The notes: generated from the sequence alone by a model not told the origin. Counted from the first letter of the stretch, positions 1 to 9,460 are shown. The stretch is DNA of 64,000 nt from Rhizobium terricola (GCF_012927355.1 NZ_JABBGK010000001.1:682001-746000), one strand, 5' to 3'. Numbers and translations: made by a program.

Positions 1-747
1 AACCGCACCACGCGCAGCGTCTCGCTGACGCAAGCCGGCGAGCAGTTTCTCGGCAAGGTGGGGCCGGCGCTGAAGGAGATCGAAGCGGCGATGGAGGCGG
101 CCACGCAGTCGCGCGCCACGCCGGCGGGGCGGTTGCGCATCAATACGTCGGAGGGTGCAGCACGGGGCCTGCTGATGCCGATCGTTCTCGAATTCCTCCG
201 GCGTTATCGGGATGTCGATGTCGATATCGTCAGTGAAGGACGCATGGTCGACATCGTCGCCGAGGGCTTCGACATCGGCATCCGGCTGATCGATACGGTG
301 CCGCAGGACATGATCGCCATTCCCCTGACCGAGCACGAGCGTTTCGTCGTCGTCGGATCACCGCAGTATATCGAACGACACGGCAAACCGCTGGTTCCAG
401 CCGATCTGACACGGCATGCCTGCTTGCGGCTGCGCCTGCCGAGCGGGACGATCTATCGCTGGGAGTTCGAGCGCCATGGGGAAGAGATCCGAGTCGATGT
501 CGAGGGTCCGCTGACGCTGCAGGACATGCAGTTGATGCGCGAGGCCGCCGTTGGTGGTGCGGGGCTTGCCTATATGACCGAACGAAACGTTGCGGCCGAC
601 CTTGCGGCCGGCCGTCTGGTCACGGTGCTGGAGGAATGGACGCCGCCATTTCCGGGACTGTGCCTCTATTATTCGGGCCATCGGCATCTGCCGCCGGCCC
701 TGCGCGCCTTTGCCGACCTGGCCCGGCAGATGTCGCGGAAGACCTAG
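1..747 (+). CDS. LysR-family transcriptional regulator (5' end missing)
   Basis: The reading frame is open from the first base, so the start lies outside the window. The first residues (NRTTRSVSLTQAGEQFL) match the end of the LysR winged helix-turn-helix and the start of the linker helix. The remainder is a typical LysR substrate-binding domain with the 'GRLRINTSEGAARGLLMPIVL' region and the 'DIVAEGFDIGIR' stretch seen in regulators of this family. It probably senses a small effector and controls nearby genes. It converges on the TPP-enzyme gene; the two stop codons overlap within CCTAGG at 744-747. The target and ligand cannot be told from the sequence. Confidence 0.9.
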   Translation, partial: NRTTRSVSLTQAGEQFLGKVGPALKEIEAAMEAATQSRATPAGRLRINTSEGAARGLLMPIVLEFLRRYRDVDVDIVSEGRMVDIVAEGFDIGIRLIDTVPQDMIAIPLTEHERFVVVGSPQYIERHGKPLVPADLTRHACLRLRLPSGTIYRWEFERHGEEIRVDVEGPLTLQDMQLMREAAVGGAGLAYMTERNVAADLAAGRLVTVLEEWTPPFPGLCLYYSGHRHLPPALRAFADLARQMSRKT

Positions 748-2396
748 GTCTTCTCGCGAATCTGAGTCAGCGTCTTCATCGGCGTGATCGCCTCCGGATC
801 GAGCTTGATCTCGATGATCGACGGCTTGCCGGAAGCGCGGGCGCGCTCGAAGGCGCCGGCGAAGTCTTCCGTCGTCTCGACCGTTTCGCCATGACCGCCA
901 TAGGCGCGGGCGAAGGCGGCGAAGTCGGGGTTGGTGAGGTCGGTGGCGCTGACGCGGCCGGGATATTCGCGCTCCTGATGCATGCGGATCGTACCGTAGA
1001 TACCGTTGTTCACCAGGCAGACGATGATCGGCAGGTCGTAGCGGATCGCGGTGGCGAATTCCTGGCCGTGCATCATGAAGCAACCGTCACCGGCAAAGCA
1101 GATGACTTCACGGTCCGGATGCAGCGCCTTGGCCGCCACTGCGGCCGGCAGGCCGTAACCCATCGAGCCGGAGGTCGGAGCGGCCTGGGTTGCGAAGTCA
1201 CGGAAGCGATGGAAGCGGTGCACCCAGGTGGCGTAGTTGCCGGCGCCGTTGGTGAAGATGGTGTCCTTGGCGGTATTGGCTTCGATCCAATCCATGATCG
1301 GACCCATGCGGACTGGTCCGGGTCCCTGGGTCGGCGGCGTCGACCAGGCGAGATAGGCGGCGTGCATGGCCTCCGTGCGGGTCGCCCAGGCCGGATCCTT
1401 CGGTGCCGCAAGCGTCTTCAGCGCCGAGGTGAACTCGACCGGCGCGGCGCAGATGGCGAGATCCGGGCGATAGACGCGGCCGAGTTCGGACGGGTCCGGG
1501 AAGACGTGCACGAGCGTCTGCGACGGGTAGGGGACGTCGAGCAGCGTATAGCTCGAGGACGGCATCTCGGAGAAACGGCCGCCGATCAGCAGCACGAGGT
1601 CGGCGTCCTTGATCTCTCTCGAGAGAGCCGGGTTGATGCCGATGCCGACGTCGCCTGCGTAGGACGGGTTCAGGTGGTCGAACAGCATCTGCCGGCGGAA
1701 GGAGCAGCCGATCGGCAGCTTCCAGCAGTTGGCGAAGTCCTGGAAATCGGCAACTGCCTCCTTCGTCCAGCGCGTGCCGCCGAGGATGGCGATGGGGCGC
1801 TTGGCGGCGCTCAGCATTTCACCGAGTTTCTCGATCTGCGACGGGCCCGGATGGGCTTCGACCGCCATGGCGGGCTTGGCGGCCGGCGCCTCGACCTCGT
1901 CGACCAGCATGTCTTCCGGCAGCGACAGCACGACCGGGCCGGGGCGGCCGGAGGTGGCAATGGCGAAGGCACGGGTGACGAATTCGGGGATGCGGCGCGC
2001 GTCGTCGATCTCACCGACCCACTTGGCGAACTCGGTGAAGGCGCGGCGATACTCCACTTCCTGAAAAGCCTCGCGCTCACGCATGTCGCGCCCGACCTGA
2101 CCGATGAAGAGGATCATCGGGATCGAATCCTGCCTGGCGATGTGCAGGCCGGCGGTGGCGTTGGTCGCACCCGGGCCGCGGGTCACCATGCAGATGCCGG
2201 GCTTGCCGGTCAGCCGGCCCCAGGCGTCTGCCATCATCGCGGCGCCGCCTTCCTGTCGGCAGACGAGAGTTTCGATGCCGCTGTCGCGCAGCGCATCGAG
2301 GACCGCGAGATAGCTTTCCCCCGGCACGCAGGAGACGCGTTCCACGCCGTTGGCCTTCAGGGCTTCGACGATCAGTTCCCCGCCAGTCTTCTTCAT
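744..2396 (-). CDS. Thiamine pyrophosphate-dependent enzyme (acetolactate synthase-like)
   Basis: A 550-residue protein with the three-domain layout of the POX/ALS family. The activating Glu is E49 in 'CRQEGGAA', and the TPP/Mg motif runs from GDG (436-438) to NN (463-464). It lacks features of oxalyl-CoA decarboxylase that I would recognise and is not a clear IlvB. The start at 2396 is chosen because the open frame upstream is shadow sequence of the next gene and this ATG overlaps that gene's stop as ATGA. It is the last gene of a coupled three-gene operon with a CoA-transferase and a DMT transporter. The substrate is unknown; a 2-oxoacid or acyl-CoA decarboxylase/ligase is likely from the family. 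Confidence 0.88.
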   Translation of the reverse strand: MKKTGGELIVEALKANGVERVSCVPGESYLAVLDALRDSGIETLVCRQEGGAAMMADAWGRLTGKPGICMVTRGPGATNATAGLHIARQDSIPMILFIGQVGRDMREREAFQEVEYRRAFTEFAKWVGEIDDARRIPEFVTRAFAIATSGRPGPVVLSLPEDMLVDEVEAPAAKPAMAVEAHPGPSQIEKLGEMLSAAKRPIAILGGTRWTKEAVADFQDFANCWKLPIGCSFRRQMLFDHLNPSYAGDVGIGINPALSREIKDADLVLLIGGRFSEMPSSSYTLLDVPYPSQTLVHVFPDPSELGRVYRPDLAICAAPVEFTSALKTLAAPKDPAWATRTEAMHAAYLAWSTPPTQGPGPVRMGPIMDWIEANTAKDTIFTNGAGNYATWVHRFHRFRDFATQAAPTSGSMGYGLPAAVAAKALHPDREVICFAGDGCFMMHGQEFATAIRYDLPIIVCLVNNGIYGTIRMHQEREYPGRVSATDLTNPDFAAFARAYGGHGETVETTEDFAGAFERARASGKPSIIEIKLDPEAITPMKTLTQIREKT

Positions 2397-3595
2397 TGGT
2401 TTCTCTCCCTTTCGATCTCTGCCAGTTCGGCGAGGATTTCTTGTTGGTGTTCGCCGACCCGCGGGCTGGGGCGCTCGTAGCGCAGCGGGGTCTCCGACAG
2501 CACGATCGGGGTGCGTACGCCCGGAATGACGGTGCCGTCGGCATCTTCGAGTTCGATGCGCAGTTCGCGTGCCTTGACCTGCGGATCGTCGAACATTTCG
2601 GCGATCGAATTGATCGGTCCGGCCGGCACGGAATTCGTCTCGCAGGCGGTCAGGAGGTCGCGCTTGGCCCATTTCTGCGTTTCCGCGATCACGATCCGGC
2701 GGACTTCGACCTTGTTGGCGACGCGCGCCTTGTTGGTGGCGAAGCGTTCGTCCTCGGCGACGGGATCGATGCCGAGAATGGTGCAGAGGCGCTTGAACTG
2801 GCCGTCGTTGCCGACCGCGAGGATCAGGTGGCCATCCGCCGTCGGAACGACCTCGTAGGGGCTGATGTTCGGATGGGCATTGCCGAGGCGGACTGGCGCC
2901 TTGCCGGAGATCAGGTAGTTCATGTTCTGGTTGGCGAGCACGCCGGACATCACGTCGAGCAGCGCCATGTCGACCAGCTGGCCTTCACCGGTCTTCATCG
3001 CATGGATCAGCGCGGCCTGGATGGCGGTGACCGCATAGATGCCGGTGAAGATGTCGGCGATCGCGACGCCGGCCTTCATCGGCTGGCCGTCCGGCTCGCC
3101 GGTGATCGACATGAAGCCCGACATGCCCTGGACGATGTAGTCGTAGCCGGCGAACTCGGCGTAAGGACCGTTCTGGCCGAAGCCGGTGATCGAGCAATAG
3201 ACGAGCTTCGGATTGATCGCCTTCAGGCTCTCGTAGTCGAGGCCGTATTTCTTCAGGCCCCCGAGCTTGAAGTTCTCGATGACCACGTCGGCGGTGGCGA
3301 CCAGCCTTCTGACGATTTCCTGGCCTTCGCCGGAGCGGAAGTCGAGGGCGATCGAGCGCTTGTTGCGGTTGGTCGAGTGGTAATAGGCGGCCGACAGGTT
3401 TTCGCCGTCCTTGCCTTCGACGAAGGGCGGTCCCCAGGCGCGGGTGTCGTCGCCGCCTTCCGGGTTTTCCACCTTGATGACGTCGGCGCCGAGGTCGGCG
3501 AGCATCTGGCCGGCCCAGGGTCCTGCCAGAACGCGGGCAAGCTCAATCACGCGGATTCCGGCAAGCGGCGGCTTTTTCTTCGGCTTTTCTGTCAT
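2393..3595 (-). CDS. CaiB/BaiF (family III) CoA-transferase
   Basis: A 400-residue protein opening with 'LAGIRVIELARVLAGPWAG' and containing 'DLGADVIKVENPEGGDDTR', which are hallmarks of family III CoA-transferases. The catalytic Asp that forms the acyl-aspartyl anhydride is most likely D181 in 'GVAIADIFTG'. The ATG at 3595 has AGGA six bases upstream. An ATG at 3610, overlapping the transporter stop as ATGA, is the alternative and adds five residues. The gene moves CoA between carboxylic acids. Lying between a transporter and a TPP enzyme, it may activate an imported acid that the TPP enzyme then acts on, but the acid is not known. Confidence 0.92.
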   Translation of the reverse strand: MTEKPKKKPPLAGIRVIELARVLAGPWAGQMLADLGADVIKVENPEGGDDTRAWGPPFVEGKDGENLSAAYYHSTNRNKRSIALDFRSGEGQEIVRRLVATADVVIENFKLGGLKKYGLDYESLKAINPKLVYCSITGFGQNGPYAEFAGYDYIVQGMSGFMSITGEPDGQPMKAGVAIADIFTGIYAVTAIQAALIHAMKTGEGQLVDMALLDVMSGVLANQNMNYLISGKAPVRLGNAHPNISPYEVVPTADGHLILAVGNDGQFKRLCTILGIDPVAEDERFATNKARVANKVEVRRIVIAETQKWAKRDLLTACETNSVPAGPINSIAEMFDDPQVKARELRIELEDADGTVIPGVRTPIVLSETPLRYERPSPRVGEHQQEILAELAEIERERNQ

Positions 3596-3606
3596 GGGTG
3601 ATCCTG

Positions 3607-4563
3607 TCATGGGGCGATCGGCTCGCTGTCGGAAACCGGCTTGGAGGAGAAGCGGCGCTCCCGCCAGACGATGTAGAGGCCCGAGCCGATGATGATGGCG
3701 ATGCCCAGCCATTTGATCGGATCGGGGAAGTCGCCGAACACCAGCCAGCCGAACAGCGTCGCGGAGACGATCTCGAGATATTGCAGCGGTGCGAGCACCG
3801 AGGCGGGCGCCACCCGGTAGGCGTAGACGGCGAGGATGCCGGAAAGGGCTGCGGCGAGGCCGACGCAGGCGATCCAGGTCAGCGTCATTGCGCTTGGCAA
3901 GGACGGTTCGAGGAAATCGATGCCGCTGACACTGCCGACGGCGAGCAGCAGGCCGCAGATCGGCAAACCCCAGAGCGACATCTGGAACTGCATGGCCCAG
4001 GGGTTTTCCCGCTGCGAGAGCGCGCGTGTCATCAGCGCGAAGACGGCGATGCAGAAGGCGGTGACCACCGGGAGCACGGCGATGGGGCCGACCATTTCGA
4101 AGCTCGGGCGGATGACGATCATCGCGCCGAGGAAGCCGACGGCGCAGGCCGTGTAGCGACGCCAGCCGATCGTCTCCTTGAGGAAGACGCTGGCCAGAAC
4201 CGTCAGTATGATCGGCTCGACGAAGAAGATGGCGACAGCATCGGCAACCTGCATGACGGCAAGCGTTGCGACGAAGCAGATCATCGAGACCGTGATGATG
4301 CCGGCGCGGATGGCGTGATAGCCGCTCAGCTTCCAGGAGAACTCCCGCCATGTGCCGTTCATGATCACGAAAGGCAGCATGAAGATCGCCTGGAACAGGA
4401 AGCGTCCCGTGGTGATCAGGGTCGGCGAAGCGCTCGATGTGGCGAGCTTCGAAAACACGTCGATGAAGGGAGCGACGAGCATCGCGATCACCATCAGGCC
4501 GAGGCCGTTCAGGATCCGGGTCTTGGGCTCAGTCGTGGCGGGGCTCGCGGAGGATGGATTCAT
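3607..4563 (-). CDS. EamA-family (DMT) transporter
   Basis: A 318-residue protein with about ten hydrophobic segments in two EamA repeats (roughly residues 20-150 and 165-300), the fold of the drug/metabolite transporter superfamily in the inner membrane. It is the first gene of the operon with the CoA-transferase and TPP enzyme, and its TGA overlaps the upstream candidate start of the CoA-transferase. DMT proteins usually export amino acids or metabolites, though some import, so direction is not certain. It is one of three EamA proteins in the window; they are not close copies of each other. Confidence 0.9.
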   Translation of the reverse strand: MNPSSASPATTEPKTRILNGLGLMVIAMLVAPFIDVFSKLATSSASPTLITTGRFLFQAIFMLPFVIMNGTWREFSWKLSGYHAIRAGIITVSMICFVATLAVMQVADAVAIFFVEPIILTVLASVFLKETIGWRRYTACAVGFLGAMIVIRPSFEMVGPIAVLPVVTAFCIAVFALMTRALSQRENPWAMQFQMSLWGLPICGLLLAVGSVSGIDFLEPSLPSAMTLTWIACVGLAAALSGILAVYAYRVAPASVLAPLQYLEIVSATLFGWLVFGDFPDPIKWLGIAIIIGSGLYIVWRERRFSSKPVSDSEPIAP

Positions 4564-4693
4564 GGTCTTTGTATAGCGGGCTATCCCCTCGGAGACACTT
4601 GAATTTCTCTCATGGGATCATTCCGTTTCGGCATCGCCAAGCGAATGTCCAGCCCGCATGCCGGGCCGAACCGGCAGGCGGGCGAGGCACGCA

Positions 4694-5626
4694 TCAGGCG
4701 GCAGGAAAGACCTTGTCGCACCAGCCGGAGAAGTCGCCGATCGCCTTTTCGCGGTCGATCTCGTTCAGCGTCTCGTGGCGCATGTCGTCGTAGATCACGG
4801 TCGTGACATTGCCGAAGGCGAGGCGTTTCAGATGATAGGACAGCCAGAGCACATCGCGGCCGCCGCGGGTGGCAGGATCCTTGCCGCCGCCAACGAGATG
4901 TATGGGCAACGAGCGGGGAAGATCGTCGAGCAGCGCGGACCGGCTGCCCCGGAAGGCGAGCGCCAGCACGTCGCTCCACATCGAGACGCTCGCCGGAAAA
5001 CGGCACAGCGGATCGGCAGCGTAGCGATCCACCTCCTCGGGGTCGCGTGACAGCCAGTCGAACGGGGTCCGGTGTCCCGGAATGCTGCGGCCCCAGGCGT
5101 CGAAGGTGGCGCGGGGCAGAATGGCGCTCGGCACGTCGGAGCCCTTCAGCATCCGTTCGATCGAGAGGACCGCCTGGGCGAGGCGGCCGGTCAGCCCCGG
5201 GTTGAAGTTGGAGTTCCACACCGCGACGGCCTGGAAGGCCTCGGGATGGCTGATCGCGGTGTTGAGGGCGACGAGCCCGCCCATGGAGTGGCCGAACAGC
5301 AGGACCGGCAGGCCGGGATATTCCTCGACCGTCATGTCGCGCATCGCCTTGACGTCGCGGACCGTCTTGACGTCGCCCCGGCGCTCGGAAAAGCGGCCGA
5401 TCGGTGCGTCTGCCGCAAGCGTCTCGCCGTGGCCCCGATGGTCGTGGGCGAAGACGTGAAAGCCCCGCTCGGCCATCGCCCGGGCAAAGCCGCGGTAGCG
5501 CTTGGAGTGTTCGATCAGGCCATGACAGACGAGCAGGATGCCGCGGGCATTTCCTTCCGCCCGCTGGTGATGATAGGCGATCAAGGCGCCGCTCGGGCTC
5601 GAAAATCGTCTGGTCTCGGCAAACAT
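4694..5626 (-). CDS. Alpha/beta hydrolase, lysophospholipase/monoacylglycerol-lipase-like (Hydrolase_4)
   Basis: A 310-residue cytoplasmic-type hydrolase. The nucleophile is S114 in 'FGHSMGG'. The acid is probably the Asp in 'GGGKDPATRGG' and the base the His in 'MRHETLNEID', giving the Ser-Asp-His triad of the serine aminopeptidase S33/PldB-like group. The oxyanion region 'LLVCHGLIEHSKRY' is also typical. The start at 5626 follows a strong ribosome site (AGGGGGAA); the longer frame to 5662 adds 12 residues without support. It is divergent from the membrane protein gene at 5761. A glycerolipid or ester substrate is inferred from the family. Confidence 0.9.
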   Translation of the reverse strand: MFAETRRFSSPSGALIAYHHQRAEGNARGILLVCHGLIEHSKRYRGFARAMAERGFHVFAHDHRGHGETLAADAPIGRFSERRGDVKTVRDVKAMRDMTVEEYPGLPVLLFGHSMGGLVALNTAISHPEAFQAVAVWNSNFNPGLTGRLAQAVLSIERMLKGSDVPSAILPRATFDAWGRSIPGHRTPFDWLSRDPEEVDRYAADPLCRFPASVSMWSDVLALAFRGSRSALLDDLPRSLPIHLVGGGKDPATRGGRDVLWLSYHLKRLAFGNVTTVIYDDMRHETLNEIDREKAIGDFSGWCDKVFPAA

Positions 5627-5760
5627 GATTTCCCCCTTTGCCACGCCCGTGCGGACACCCACCGCCGGCCGTGGTCTTCCCCATTTATGCGGCGTTAAGC
5701 CGCCCGAGGCTAGTTTCCTGTTCGACCCTGCCTCTTCAGGGGCATAGAACGGGGGCCTTG

Positions 5761-7548
5761 ATGGTTTTGCAAGTCGGCAATCGCAAAGGTCTCGGGCTTT
5801 CCCGCGGATTGCCGCTGATCGTCCTGCTTTTGGTCGGCTTTCTCCAGATGGCGCTCGACGGTCTTGACGGCCGGTTCGAGAAGATCGACGTGGACGATGC
5901 CCTGCGGGGTATCGAGGTCCGGCAGTTGTTGCAGGACGGCCGCTGGTTCGACCGCACGCTTGCCGGGATCCAGATGCCGGACCCCTATGTTTCGCCCTGG
6001 TCGCGGCTTGTGGATCTTCCCTATGTCATTCTCGCGCGGCTCGGCGAGCTGTTCACTGGGCCGGCAGAGGCCGTTCGGCTTGCCTTCGCGGTCTGGCCGC
6101 CCATGCTCTTCGCCGTGTTCTGCGGACTGGCCGCCGCCATTCTGCATCGCCTGGCGCGGGAGGGCCTTGGTCCTCTGCGCGTGGTGCATCTCCCGCTCAT
6201 CCTGATCCTTGCCGCACCGGCGGTCCTCGAATTCGTGCCTGGACGGATCGATCACCACAATGCGCAGATCCTCGCCCTGGCCTTTTTCACCTACGGGGCC
6301 GTCAGGGCCGACCGGCTCGGAGGCGGGCTCGCCGGGCTTGCAGCCGCCGCTTCCGTAGTGATCGGGCTCGAGAGCCTGCCGCTCGTGGCGATCGGCTGTG
6401 CGGCGGTCGTGCTCGATTGGTGCGTCCGTGGTCGGCCGGCGAGGGATTTCACGCTTTCCTTCCTTATCGCCTGCGCTGCGGCGACCGTCGTGCTCGGTGG
6501 CACCTTCGTCGGCGTGAAAGGGCTTCTCGATACCGCCTGCGACAGCTTCTCGGCACCGTTCGCCTTCATCCTGACGGTCCTGCCGCTCCTGGCCGCATCC
6601 GTGATCCTCTTCCTGCCGGCCCGGGTCGGCCCGGGCTTGCGTCTCGGCGCGGTCGTGGGCCTCTCACTGCCGGCCGTTGCGAGCCTTCCGTATCTCTTCG
6701 GGGCGTGCCTCGGCGGGCCGTACCAGATGATCGACCCGGTCTCCGCGCATTTCTGGTTCGAGCGTGTCCTGCAGGAGGGCGGTATCGTCGCCCTGACAAA
6801 GGCCGGGCATCCGCTCGAGGTCTTGCGGCTCACCGCGCTTGCGGCGGTGCTCGGGCTTGCCGGGCTTCGCCTCGTGCGTCGAGCGAGTGGTGAGGGGCGG
6901 GCCGCCTGGGTCGCCTATGGCCTCGCGCTCCCTGCGCTTGTCCTAGCGCTGTCGATGTTCCGCTATGCGCCGATCGCGGTGGCGCTCGGGACCTTGTTCC
7001 TGCCGGCCGCTGCCGTCGAGGCGGGGAGGCTTTGGGGCATCGGGGGGAAGGGGCGACGAGCCCTGCTGGCCGGTGTCTTGCTGGCGATTGCCCCCGCTGC
7101 GGTTGCCGTGATGCAGGGTGCGTCCCGGCCTGCGGACGGGCCTGACGTCGTCGACTTCATGAACAATGACCGTTGCGAGGGGGCGGATCTTTCCGCGCTC
7201 GAAGGGCTCGCTTCCGCCCGGATTCTGGCGCCGCCGGGGCTCGGGATCGCGATTGCCGAGCGTATGCAGCCCGGGATTTCGGTTTCGGGCATCCTGTTTC
7301 ACCGGGCGTCGCCGGGGCTGCGCCGCACCTACGAGGCGCTCACCAGCGGCGACGGCGAGATCAGGCGCAATGCCCTATCTCCCTTCGACCATGTCGCCGT
7401 CTGTGCCCGTGTTCTGCCGGGTGCAGGCGAGGCGGCGCCGCTCTTCCGGGCGCTTGCGGGTGGTGGGGGCTGGCCGGGCCTGAGACCGGTCGGCGAAGGG
7501 CGTTCGGCGTTCCGCCTGTTCGCCATCGATCACGCGACCGTCGAATAA
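5761..7548 (+). CDS. Polytopic membrane protein resembling GT-C glycosyltransferases (STT3-like)
   Basis: A 595-residue protein with many hydrophobic segments. An acidic motif DVDD (43-46) lies in the first predicted periplasmic loop and RIDHHN sits at 162-167. The pattern of an Asp-Asp pair after the first membrane helix, followed by a second loop rich in His/Asn, recalls the oligosaccharyltransferase STT3/GT-C fold, which uses polyprenyl-linked sugars. I chose the ATG at 5761; the frame is open to 5638, but the added residues are low-complexity Pro/Arg-rich. No glycan cluster adjoins it, and the assignment is inference from motifs. A general 'hypothetical membrane protein' call is the safe fallback. 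Confidence 0.7.
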   Translation: MVLQVGNRKGLGLSRGLPLIVLLLVGFLQMALDGLDGRFEKIDVDDALRGIEVRQLLQDGRWFDRTLAGIQMPDPYVSPWSRLVDLPYVILARLGELFTGPAEAVRLAFAVWPPMLFAVFCGLAAAILHRLAREGLGPLRVVHLPLILILAAPAVLEFVPGRIDHHNAQILALAFFTYGAVRADRLGGGLAGLAAAASVVIGLESLPLVAIGCAAVVLDWCVRGRPARDFTLSFLIACAAATVVLGGTFVGVKGLLDTACDSFSAPFAFILTVLPLLAASVILFLPARVGPGLRLGAVVGLSLPAVASLPYLFGACLGGPYQMIDPVSAHFWFERVLQEGGIVALTKAGHPLEVLRLTALAAVLGLAGLRLVRRASGEGRAAWVAYGLALPALVLALSMFRYAPIAVALGTLFLPAAAVEAGRLWGIGGKGRRALLAGVLLAIAPAAVAVMQGASRPADGPDVVDFMNNDRCEGADLSALEGLASARILAPPGLGIAIAERMQPGISVSGILFHRASPGLRRTYEALTSGDGEIRRNALSPFDHVAVCARVLPGAGEAAPLFRALAGGGGWPGLRPVGEGRSAFRLFAIDHATVE

Positions 7549-7600
7549 CGCTGTCACGCCCCGTCGGAGGGGGCCACCTCACAAAAACCGGTAGGCCGCA

Positions 7601-7629
7601 TTGCCCCTGTCGCCGCTTTCTTCTACATA
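7601..7629 (+). promoter_or_regulatory. Candidate sigma70-type promoter of ettA
   Basis: TTGCCC (7601-7606) and TACATA (7624-7629) are separated by exactly 17 bases and lie 40 bases upstream of the ettA start. The match to TTGACA/TATAAT is moderate. Confidence 0.4.
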
Positions 7630-7668
7630 GCGGGCAAATTCCCTTCACGCCCGCGGAGCAATTCAACG

Positions 7669-9318
7669 ATGGCACGCCAGTTCATCTATCACATGTCGGG
7701 ACTGAACAAGTCCTACGGCGCCAAGAAGATCCTTGAGAACGTCAACCTGTCCTTCTACCCGGATGCCAAGATCGGTATTCTCGGTCCGAACGGCGCGGGT
7801 AAGTCGACCGTTCTGCGCATCATTGCCGGGCAGGACAAGGAATACACCGGCGAGGCTTGGCTCGCCGAAGGTGCGACCGTTGGCTACCTTGAGCAGGAGC
7901 CGCATCTCGATCCTACCAAGACCGCATTCGAAAACGTCATGGAAGGCGTGGCCGACAAGCAGGCCGTGCTCGACCGTTACAACGAACTGATGATGAACTA
8001 TTCCGACGAGACCGCCGATGAAGGCGCCAAGCTCCAGGACATCATCGACAGCCAGAACCTCTGGGACCTCGAACAGCAGGTCGAGATGGCGATGGAAGCG
8101 CTGCGCTGCCCGCCGAAGGATGCTGACGTCACCGTGCTTTCGGGTGGTGAACGCCGCCGTATCGCGCTCTGCCGCCTGCTGCTCTCGCAGCCGGACCTGC
8201 TGCTGCTTGACGAACCGACCAACCACCTGGACGCCGAGACGATCGCCTGGCTGGAAAAGCACCTGCGCGACTATCCCGGCGCCGTGATGATGATCACCCA
8301 CGACCGCTACTTCCTCGACAACGTCACCGGCTGGATCCTCGAGCTCGACCGTGGCCGCGGCATCCCCTACGAAGGCAACTATTCCGCATACCTCGCCGCC
8401 AAGGCCAAGCGCATGCAGCAGGAAAGCCGCGAAGAAGCCGGTCGCCAGAAGGCCCTGTCGCGCGAACAGGAATGGATCGCCTCCAGCCCGAAGGCTCGTC
8501 AGGCCAAGTCGAAGGCTCGTATCAAGGCCTACGAACAGCTGGTGGATGCCGCCGAGAACATCCGGCCCGGCGACGCGCAGATCATCATCCCGGTCTCCGA
8601 GCGCCTCGGCAACGTGGTCATCGAGTTGGAAGGCATCACCAAGGGCTTCGAAGGCCGCACGCTGATCAAGGACCTGTCGATCAAGCTGCCGCCGGGCGGC
8701 ATCGTAGGCGTCATCGGCCCGAACGGCGCCGGCAAGTCGACGCTGTTCAAGATGATCACCGGCCAGGAAAAGCCGGATGCTGGCACGATCCGCATCGGTG
8801 ACACCGTGCATCTCGGCTATGTCGACCAGAGCCGCGACGCGCTCGACGGCAACAAGACCGTTTGGGAAGAAATCTCCGGCGGCGCCGAAGTCATCAAGCT
8901 CGGCAAGTTCGACATGAACTCCCGTGCTTATTGCGGCGCCTTCAACTTCAAGGGTGGCGACCAGCAGCAGAAGGTCGGCAATCTCTCGGGTGGTCAGCGC
9001 AACCGCGTTCACCTCGCCAAGATGCTGAAGGCCGGCGGCAACGTCCTGCTGCTCGACGAACCGACCAACGACCTTGATACCGAAACGCTGGGTGCACTTG
9101 AAAGCGCACTGGAAGCCTTTGCCGGCTGCGCCATCATCATCAGCCACGATCGCATGTTCCTCGACCGCCTGGCGACGCATATTCTCGCCTTCGAAGGCGA
9201 CGGCCATGTCGAATGGTTCGAAGGCAACTTCGAAGACTATGAGCAGGACAAGGTCCGCCGCCTCGGTCCCGATGCGCTGAACCCGGGCAGCCAGGCCTAC
9301 AAGCGCCTGACGCGCTAA
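7669..9318 (+). CDS. ettA: Energy-dependent translational throttle protein EttA (ABC-F)
   Basis: A 549-residue soluble protein with two ABC domains and no membrane segments. Walker A GPNGAGKST occurs at 39-47 and again in the second half; both copies of the LSGG signature and the 'LLLDEPTN' Walker B are intact. The N-terminus (MARQFIYHMSGLNKSYG) and length are those of EttA, the ABC-F factor that binds the ribosomal E site and gates the first peptide bond according to the ATP/ADP ratio. The Arg/Lys-rich linker around residues 240-300 corresponds to the P-site tRNA-interaction motif. It appears monocistronic and ends in a clear terminator. Confidence 0.96.
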   Translation: MARQFIYHMSGLNKSYGAKKILENVNLSFYPDAKIGILGPNGAGKSTVLRIIAGQDKEYTGEAWLAEGATVGYLEQEPHLDPTKTAFENVMEGVADKQAVLDRYNELMMNYSDETADEGAKLQDIIDSQNLWDLEQQVEMAMEALRCPPKDADVTVLSGGERRRIALCRLLLSQPDLLLLDEPTNHLDAETIAWLEKHLRDYPGAVMMITHDRYFLDNVTGWILELDRGRGIPYEGNYSAYLAAKAKRMQQESREEAGRQKALSREQEWIASSPKARQAKSKARIKAYEQLVDAAENIRPGDAQIIIPVSERLGNVVIELEGITKGFEGRTLIKDLSIKLPPGGIVGVIGPNGAGKSTLFKMITGQEKPDAGTIRIGDTVHLGYVDQSRDALDGNKTVWEEISGGAEVIKLGKFDMNSRAYCGAFNFKGGDQQQKVGNLSGGQRNRVHLAKMLKAGGNVLLLDEPTNDLDTETLGALESALEAFAGCAIIISHDRMFLDRLATHILAFEGDGHVEWFEGNFEDYEQDKVRRLGPDALNPGSQAYKRLTR

Positions 9319-9336
9319 GGCGAAGGACTTCCAGAA

Positions 9337-9360
9337 CCCCGGCTTCGGCCGGGGTCTTTT
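9337..9360 (+). terminator. Rho-independent terminator of ettA
   Basis: A seven-pair GC stem (CCCCGGC/GCCGGGG) with a TTCG tetraloop is followed by TCTTTT, 18 bases after the ettA stop. Confidence 0.9.
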
Positions 9361-9460
9361 GTGACCCGGCTCGCCACCCCGCCGTTCTGCATGCGGCTCC
9401 GTCGGCGAAGGTTTTCCGCAACGCCGGCCAAATTGCACTTGCACAAGAATTCGAACCGAC

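Noticed and set aside
636..2480. 614-residue plus-strand frame opposite the TPP enzyme
   Set aside because: Arg/Gly/Asp-rich shadow of a clear enzyme on the other strand; no domain or ribosome site.
744..3595. Oxalate breakdown pair (frc-oxc)
   Set aside because: Gene types fit, but the TPP enzyme lacks the oxalyl-CoA decarboxylase start I know and the CoA-transferase is generic.
4659..4676. Hairpin after the alpha/beta hydrolase as terminator
   Set aside because: Six-pair stem without T-run; such stems are common in GC-rich DNA.
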